64,000 nucleotides of DNA. Source: Eupeodes corollae (lineage: Eukaryota; Arthropoda; Insecta; Diptera; Syrphidae). The notes under the pieces are model-generated. The model worked only from the letters and a program-made list of their open reading frames with translations. It did no database searches and had not been told where the DNA came from. Positions 58,736 through 64,000 of the stretch are shown one piece after another. Each line of letters begins with the position of its first letter. Position 1 is the first letter of the stretch. The position numbers and the translations under genes are program-made. Where the stretch lies: contig NC_079148.1 of NCBI RefSeq assembly GCF_945859685.1, positions 144,643,133 through 144,707,132 on the forward strand, given 5' to 3'.

Positions 58736-59034
58736 CAGACAACGAAAATTTAGATCAATGATTGTTTTGTAAATTTGTATTCTATTATAAATTGTATTGT
58801 AATTATTAATTAAAAGAAAATTATGCCAAAAGTGGGTGTGGCAAAAAATTTTGTTGGGCTGCTTATAAAAAAAATAAAATTTCTTCCAAATTCTGTTGTT
58901 TATTTTTTCTATTTAATAATAAATGAGATTTTTGTCAAAAGTGCCCTCATAAGAGGGCGTGGGTAATTTGTTCGCAGTGTCATTTTCCTGTGCATGGTTT
59001 TTAAAGAAATTTGTATTATTTTCTTACAATCTCA
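58736..59034. other. AT-rich spacer
   Basis: Contains AAAAGTGGGTGTGGC and AGAGGGCGTGGG-like words, resembling AAGTAGGCGTAG at 60970. Nothing else. Confidence 0.4.
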
Positions 59035-60600
59035 AGATGAGAAATGGATCGATAACCCGAAACCTTTTCGCTGAACATCTTGCGAATGTTTTTAAGCCAT
59101 ACTCATCAAACGTGGCTGAAAATAGCTTACAGCTTGTTGATAAGGTAGATGAAAGTGAAATACTAATTGTAAGACTTAAAGAAATAAAAAGTATGTCTTT
59201 ACATCAACTATCAAATAAAAAATCACCAGGTTACGATCTAATTACTGCTCAGGCTTTAAAAGAAATGCCATTGATAGCCTTTATAAAACTCCAATATATA
59301 ATAAATGCATGCCTTAAGCACCGGTATGTCCCGCACTATTGGAAAATTGCTGAAAAAAATTACAGAAGTGACAGCTTACAGACCAATATCGCTTATACCA
59401 ATTATGGCAAAAGTTTTTGAAAACCTGCTTCTGAAGAAAGAAGGTTAATCCCAAACCATCAGTTTGTCTTTAGAAATAAACATTCCACGATCGACCAAAT
59501 TCATGGAATATCGGATGTAATAGAAAAAGCATTAGAAGGAAAACAAGTATTTTCAGCTATTTTCTTAAATGTTGCTCAAGCTTTTGACAAGGTTTGGAAT
59601 GAGGGACTTTGTACAAACTGCAAAGGGATCTTCCCAGGCAGTACTTTGAAACATTAAAATCGTAGATCTCAGACCGATTGTTAAGAGTAAGGTACGATCA
59701 AGAATACTCGGAATTGAAGAAATTAGAAGCCGGTGTACCACAAGGAAGTGCCCTAGGTCCTACTCTGTATTAACTATACACAGGGGATATTCCAGTTGGT
59801 AATCACACCATAATGGCTATATTTGCAGATGATACCGCAATTTTGGAACCTGACGAATGTGTCTCTAAGGCAGCAGTAAAACTACAAAATGCCGTCGACA
59901 CAGTGAGAGCTTGGACCGAAAAATGGCGTATCATACTCAATGAAACAAATAAACTTTACAAACAAAAAGATAAACAATATCCAATATTCATTAATAATCA
60001 AGCTGTACCTTACGCCAATACGGCCAAATACCTTGGAATGACTTTGGATGCAAAGCTTAAGTGGAAAGAGCACATACAAAAGAAAAGAGAAGAACTGAAC
60101 TTGAAATATAGAAAAATGTACAGGTTACTTGGTAACAACTCTGATTTATCAATCCAAAACAAAATAATGCTTTATAATTAAGTACTAAGGCCTGTTTGGA
60201 CCTATGGAATCAAATTATGGGGCTGTACAAAGAAAACAAATATTGAAATCATCCAAAAATTCCAAAACAAAGTCCTTTGTGGAATAGTTAGTGCACCTTG
60301 GTACATAAGAAATACCGATCTACATCGTGACTTACAAATAGAAATGGTTACAGAAGTTGTTAAAAAATACGCTGTATCGCACAACCAGAGACTCCAAAGT
60401 CATACTAATTCTGAAATGGAGACCGTCTTGAAGAGACGTCTCGGAGATTAAGAAGAACCAAGCCTCATGATCTTAAGGTCTAAAACAACATGGGAAAGTA
60501 TTAAAAGTTTTAACTTCCCCCAAAGTGATTGTACAAAGTTAAGAAAGAAAAATCTGAAGTCGATCCTTCAAGATTGGTCCTGATGAAGAGGTGGTTTTAG
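59035..60600 (+). mobile_element. Jockey-clade non-LTR retrotransposon RT pseudogene
   Basis: The plus-strand frames give in order: NGSITRNLFAEHLANVFKPY (59040-59105), VRLKEIKSMSLHQLSNKKSP (59170-59230), GYDLITAQALKEMPLIAFIK, LQYIINACLKHRYVPHYWKI, AYRPISLIPIMAKVFENLLL (59370-59435), NHQFVFRNKHSTIDQIHGIS (59455-59515), AQAFDKVWNEGL (59576-59610), AGVPQGSALGPTLY (59730-59770), MAIFADDTAILEPDECVSKA (59813-59872), AVPYANTAKYLGMTLDAKLK (60002-60060), VWTYGIKLWGCTKK (60193-60235) and APWYIRNTDLHRDLQIE. This wording is that of the Jockey clade. The catalytic box is FADD. Stops and frameshifts near 59400, 59440, 59660, 59770 and 60181 disable it. The endonuclease part is missing (5' truncation). The last long frame, 59813-60181, is well kept. 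Confidence 0.9.
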
Positions 60601-62600
60601 TGGTTAAGAGTCCCACACTACTTGGTGTCAAATACTGCTAAGTTTCTTTTGAAGATCTCCTCCTGTCAAAAAAAAATGTTCTTACAAAATCATTCAGATA
60701 TTAATTTTGTTCATAAGAAACGCCTTCAAAAGTGGACCAAAAATTACGTCGTCTACAACTTTTTTAACATTACAAACTTATCATTTATAGCGACTATGAA
60801 GTTGGAAAATTTAATAAATAAGCTTCTTGTCGAAAACATCTTAAGAGTGTGCTTTGTTAATATTTTGCATTGTTATTTTATTGTTTGTTTTTTTTTTTTT
60901 TTTTTAAAGAAACTTGTATCGTTTTCTAAGAAAGAAAAACTTTTTCTTTTTGTAAAAAAAACGCCCCCAAAAGTAGGCGTAGATAGAAAATGTGTTCTGA
61001 TGAAATTTATGAAATAACTTTCCTTACAACTTTTTCAAAGAACATATCCCTTATTTGTATTCACTTTGACAGAAGAAAGTCCTTGTGTGGGTTTAAGGGG
61101 CGGAATTTTGAAAATGTCATACAAATCGTGCTCTTCATACAATTTGAACCACTGTACCGTGTGCCGTTTTGGCACGGCGCGAGATGAGGACGACTACGAC
61201 GACTATAAGCACGACGAGTATGGAGGTGGTTGGGGACATATTTCCAGCCATATGTCCTAGAGCCTTTCCCAATCCCTTCTTCAAAAAAACAAAAACAGAA
61301 AACACATCGTTTCAATGACATGGATCTCGCTTGATATGTGTATATGAACGAGTATCTGAGTCTTTCTGCAGCACGCAGAATTCAGAATCAGATACTTTTG
61401 TGGCATAGATATATCGTTGTTGTTTGTGTTGTGTATGTTTTATGTATGATAAAAGATATTCCTCTACTCATATTAAGAGACATATAATCTAGAGCAATAT
61501 GGTAGCTTTTGCGCGATTGATGATGATGACACGAAGTATTAAACAAAATTAATGGAACTTAATTTAGTTCTTATGCGTTAGTGAGATTAAAGTTTTAAGT
61601 CGTTTTTCAAAAAACAAACAAACAAAAAATAATAATCTGAAGAACCAAAGCCAAAACCACATCCAAGATGAACAAAGAAAGTCGAGGCGGCTTGGTTTGA
61701 CACAATTTACTTTCCACTTATGTACATATCTTTTTTCATAGGGGTTGTGTTGGTGTTGAGGATTCATAACGCGGTTTTGAGCTGAAGGACTCATATAAGT
61801 ATTCTCTGGCGTAGTTATCTCTAAAAAGTGATTCATTTGTTTTATGCGTCAAGATTAAGCTGTGAGTTTGTTTTTTGTTTTAATGTGATGATTGAATTAA
61901 GCAGGAAATGTGAAGCAAAAGTTATAATCGGTTTTGGTTTGTTTTTGTTATCAAGCAACAAAACACACAAACATACACCCTACACACAATATGTATGACT
62001 TACGGACAAAAAAAAAGAAAAACTTTGCATGCATAAATAAAACTAAGAAAAATACCGCCGACAGCCAAGATGACAACCGACGGACGACGGATGACAAACG
62101 AACGACGGACGAAAGACTTACATACGGGCAACTTAACAACGGACGTTTAATTTTGAATGAATGTTTTGTTTTGCAAAAAAAATATACGCCGCCGCCGCCT
62201 CATCGCACAAAACATGTAAAAATATATAGTATACAAATGCACATTAATCATTAAAAGCGAGGACGCAACACAAAACATCCCCAGCCCTAGCGTAGCCAAA
62301 GCAGCTCCAAGCGTCTCAGGCAGGGTATAATCTTTAGAGCATTTTATATGAGATATCACTTTGTCATTGAAGTACCCAGTACTATTCTGGTTGTTGTTTT
62401 GAGTTGGTTTTCGGTTTTGGTTGGAGGACAAATATCCGAGGCATTAGTCAGAACGGAAGTTTTCAAGAGTGTATGTCTTGAGATGAAGATGATGAGAACA
62501 AAACAATGGGCAATGCAATTTATACCATTCTTTATAGTACAGAAGATATGAAGGGTCTTATGATGATTGAAGCACTTGGTTTTGAATTTTTTTGATTTGT
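60601..62600. other. Non-coding stretch
   Basis: 60650-61010 is AT-rich with a T-run at 60887-60905. A GC-richer patch at 61150-61255 (GATGAGGACGACTACGACGA) encodes an acidic short frame with no family match. GACGGACGACGGA repeats at 62080-62115. No supported gene. Confidence 0.45.
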
Positions 62601-64000
62601 TTAAAGAAATCATCAGAGAGACAGAAAGAAAAGTCTATCGTGCAGATTTCTGAGAAAATTAAAAGATTTCTTGGAATTTCAAGGGAACAAAAGAACTTAG
62701 TAATGACCCAATTTGCAAAAAGAACTAAACGAAAATAAACTCAAGGATTGAACTTCACGGTTATCATATATACAAACAGAATGAAGTAAACAGGCGAACT
62801 TGAACTTAATTGTTCGGAAGATCAGACAGCTTTCAGTTAGACAAAACGTCGCGTCGAATTAACTTTAGACAGACTTGAGTAATTAGCTTTAGACGGAGGA
62901 ATCAACTGTTTTAGGTAAAACTTTAGGATTTAACATGAAACCTTAAAGGCTTTGTAAGACTTGCAGAACTGCGTATACATTTTGAGGGTTGTTGTAAAAA
63001 CAATCCTTGAGATCTTAGCCTCCTGATTTGAGTAGAGTAATAAAAAATCCAACTACATTTGAAGATTGAGATTCAGTTTTTAAAGGAACTGATTTTATTC
63101 TTCTTATTTCAAGGGGGTAATTGCTCTTCAACCCAAGTTCAAGTATGTGACTAACTACTTTTTCATTTCTGAAGCGTTAATCGTGGATTACCGAATAATT
63201 TTTTTTTTTAAATTATAGTCCTTATGTTTGAACTTCAAATTTTCGACAGAATAACTTTTGGTTAGTTATGAATTTGGAAACTTTTAAAAGTCGTTGAATC
63301 TTTGAACCTGGTTCAACCGCAATTAAACCATCGAAATTTCAATTTCCGCATAAAATGTTTGATTCACTGATTTCGGGTAGAAAACTTAACTAGTATCCAA
63401 AAAGATTTCCAGTTTAGTATTTTAACATTTTAGTGGTTTAAATTACTGACTCACTGATGTCGGTAGACGAAATGCTGTTAAATCATAATTAAAACATAGC
63501 TATTAAACTTTTAAGCCAGGAAGAAGTTGAGCTCAAACACTGAAATTTTAGTATTTTGTTGCCGGGATTAAATACTTTGTTAAAAGGTTCTTTGATTTGA
63601 TCCTACTGGTTTTGGAAGAATAACTAAAAAAGGATTAAAATGGGAAATTTATTCATTTATAAGAACATTTAACTAACATCTACCACAAATGTGTATCCTT
63701 TGATTAAACCCCCAGTTTAATAATTCTAAGACATTGACCGACAGATTTTGTTAGAACAGCTTTTGAAGACTGCACGTTAACTACTAAAATGTTGATCCCA
63801 TAATTAAATTAGTAAATGGTTTTTCTATTTTAAAACTTTGATTTTGGAAGAGAACCTACAAGATCTTTAATGAGGTATCGAATATTTAATCTTCAGTTAA
63901 ACCAACAAAAATTGGTTTGACTCGATTTAGCCCTCTGTAAAGAAATCCTTAGATTTTGTCTCACTAAATTTAGAGACAAATTGCTGTTGCTAATTTAAAA
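62601..64000. other. AT-rich stretch with faint internal repetition
   Basis: Words such as TTAGACAGACTTGAGTAATT and AGCTTTAGACGGAGGAATCA (62870-62905) and GATTCACTGATTTCGGGTAG versus GACTCACTGATGTCGGTAGA (63361 and 63448) recur weakly, as in an old array. No coding signal. Confidence 0.4.

Noticed and set aside
60622..61260. 131- and 64-residue frames, one with an acidic Asp/Tyr-rich end
   Set aside because: Low-complexity or AT-rich, no family match, no splice evidence.

Overview
The window is AT-rich, intron- and spacer-poor eukaryotic DNA and most probably comes from an insect, very likely a fly (Diptera). The reasons are fragments of CR1-like, Jockey and LOA-like non-LTR retrotransposons, mariner-like transposases in the form usual in insects, GAC/GTC/GAT/TTG-type simple repeats in GC-richer islands, and the lack of any bacterial-style gene packing. 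I cannot name the species. No intact host protein gene is visible. The window looks like long introns or intergenic DNA of a large gene region, heavily loaded with old mobile elements. I see no tRNA gene, CRISPR array or operon.

Layout. 0-10.3 kb: a broken minus-strand DUF7869-like gene (139-1560) split by a well-defined 438-bp MITE, then a degraded non-LTR reverse transcriptase (RT, 2.0-3.1 kb), AT-rich dispersed repeats, a CR1-like RT copy (7.9-9.5 kb) and a LOA-like RNase H/C-terminal piece (9.5-10.2 kb). 12.9-15.8 kb: old, diverged tandem arrays. 16.3-18.2 kb: a GC-richer island with a consensus splice donor at 17478 and a possible first coding exon (18143-18194). 18.85-22.2 kb: a 3.3-kb complex satellite built around TTACAGT. 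23.9-24.9 kb: another GC-richer island with a possible minus-strand splice donor. 25.3-26.5 kb: RT debris followed by three repeats carrying a core complementary to the 3' end of tRNA-Lys. 28.8-29.7 kb: a cluster of AGATAC/GTATCT motifs. 31.9-35.5 kb: TGAC-rich degenerate repeats and AT-rich dispersed repeats.

36.4-37.3 kb: a third GC-richer island. 38.9-41.1 kb: a cluster of hAT-like, mariner-like and LOA-like remnants. 44-45.8 kb: a tRNA-derived SINE, two RT scraps and a 265-293-bp tandem duplication. 47.2-47.9 kb: an internally deleted mariner-like element whose 5' region has been triplicated. 48.9-51.9 kb: a ~147-bp tandem array with the tRNA-Lys-complementary core, interrupted by a second CR1-like copy. 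55.16-55.28 kb: a 5S-rRNA-like sequence. 57.5-58.7 kb: a mariner-like element with a SINE nested inside it. 59.0-60.6 kb: a Jockey-clade RT pseudogene. The rest to 64 kb is AT-rich with no gene that I can support.

The most unusual signal is the dispersed, partly tandem repeat whose best-conserved part, TGGCGCCCAAY(G)TGAG, matches a retroviral or LTR-retrotransposon tRNA-Lys primer binding site, including the CCA-complementary TGG. It occurs at least a dozen times, with about 147-bp spacing in one array. Together the features describe layers of transposon insertion and satellite growth rather than a cooperating gene system.
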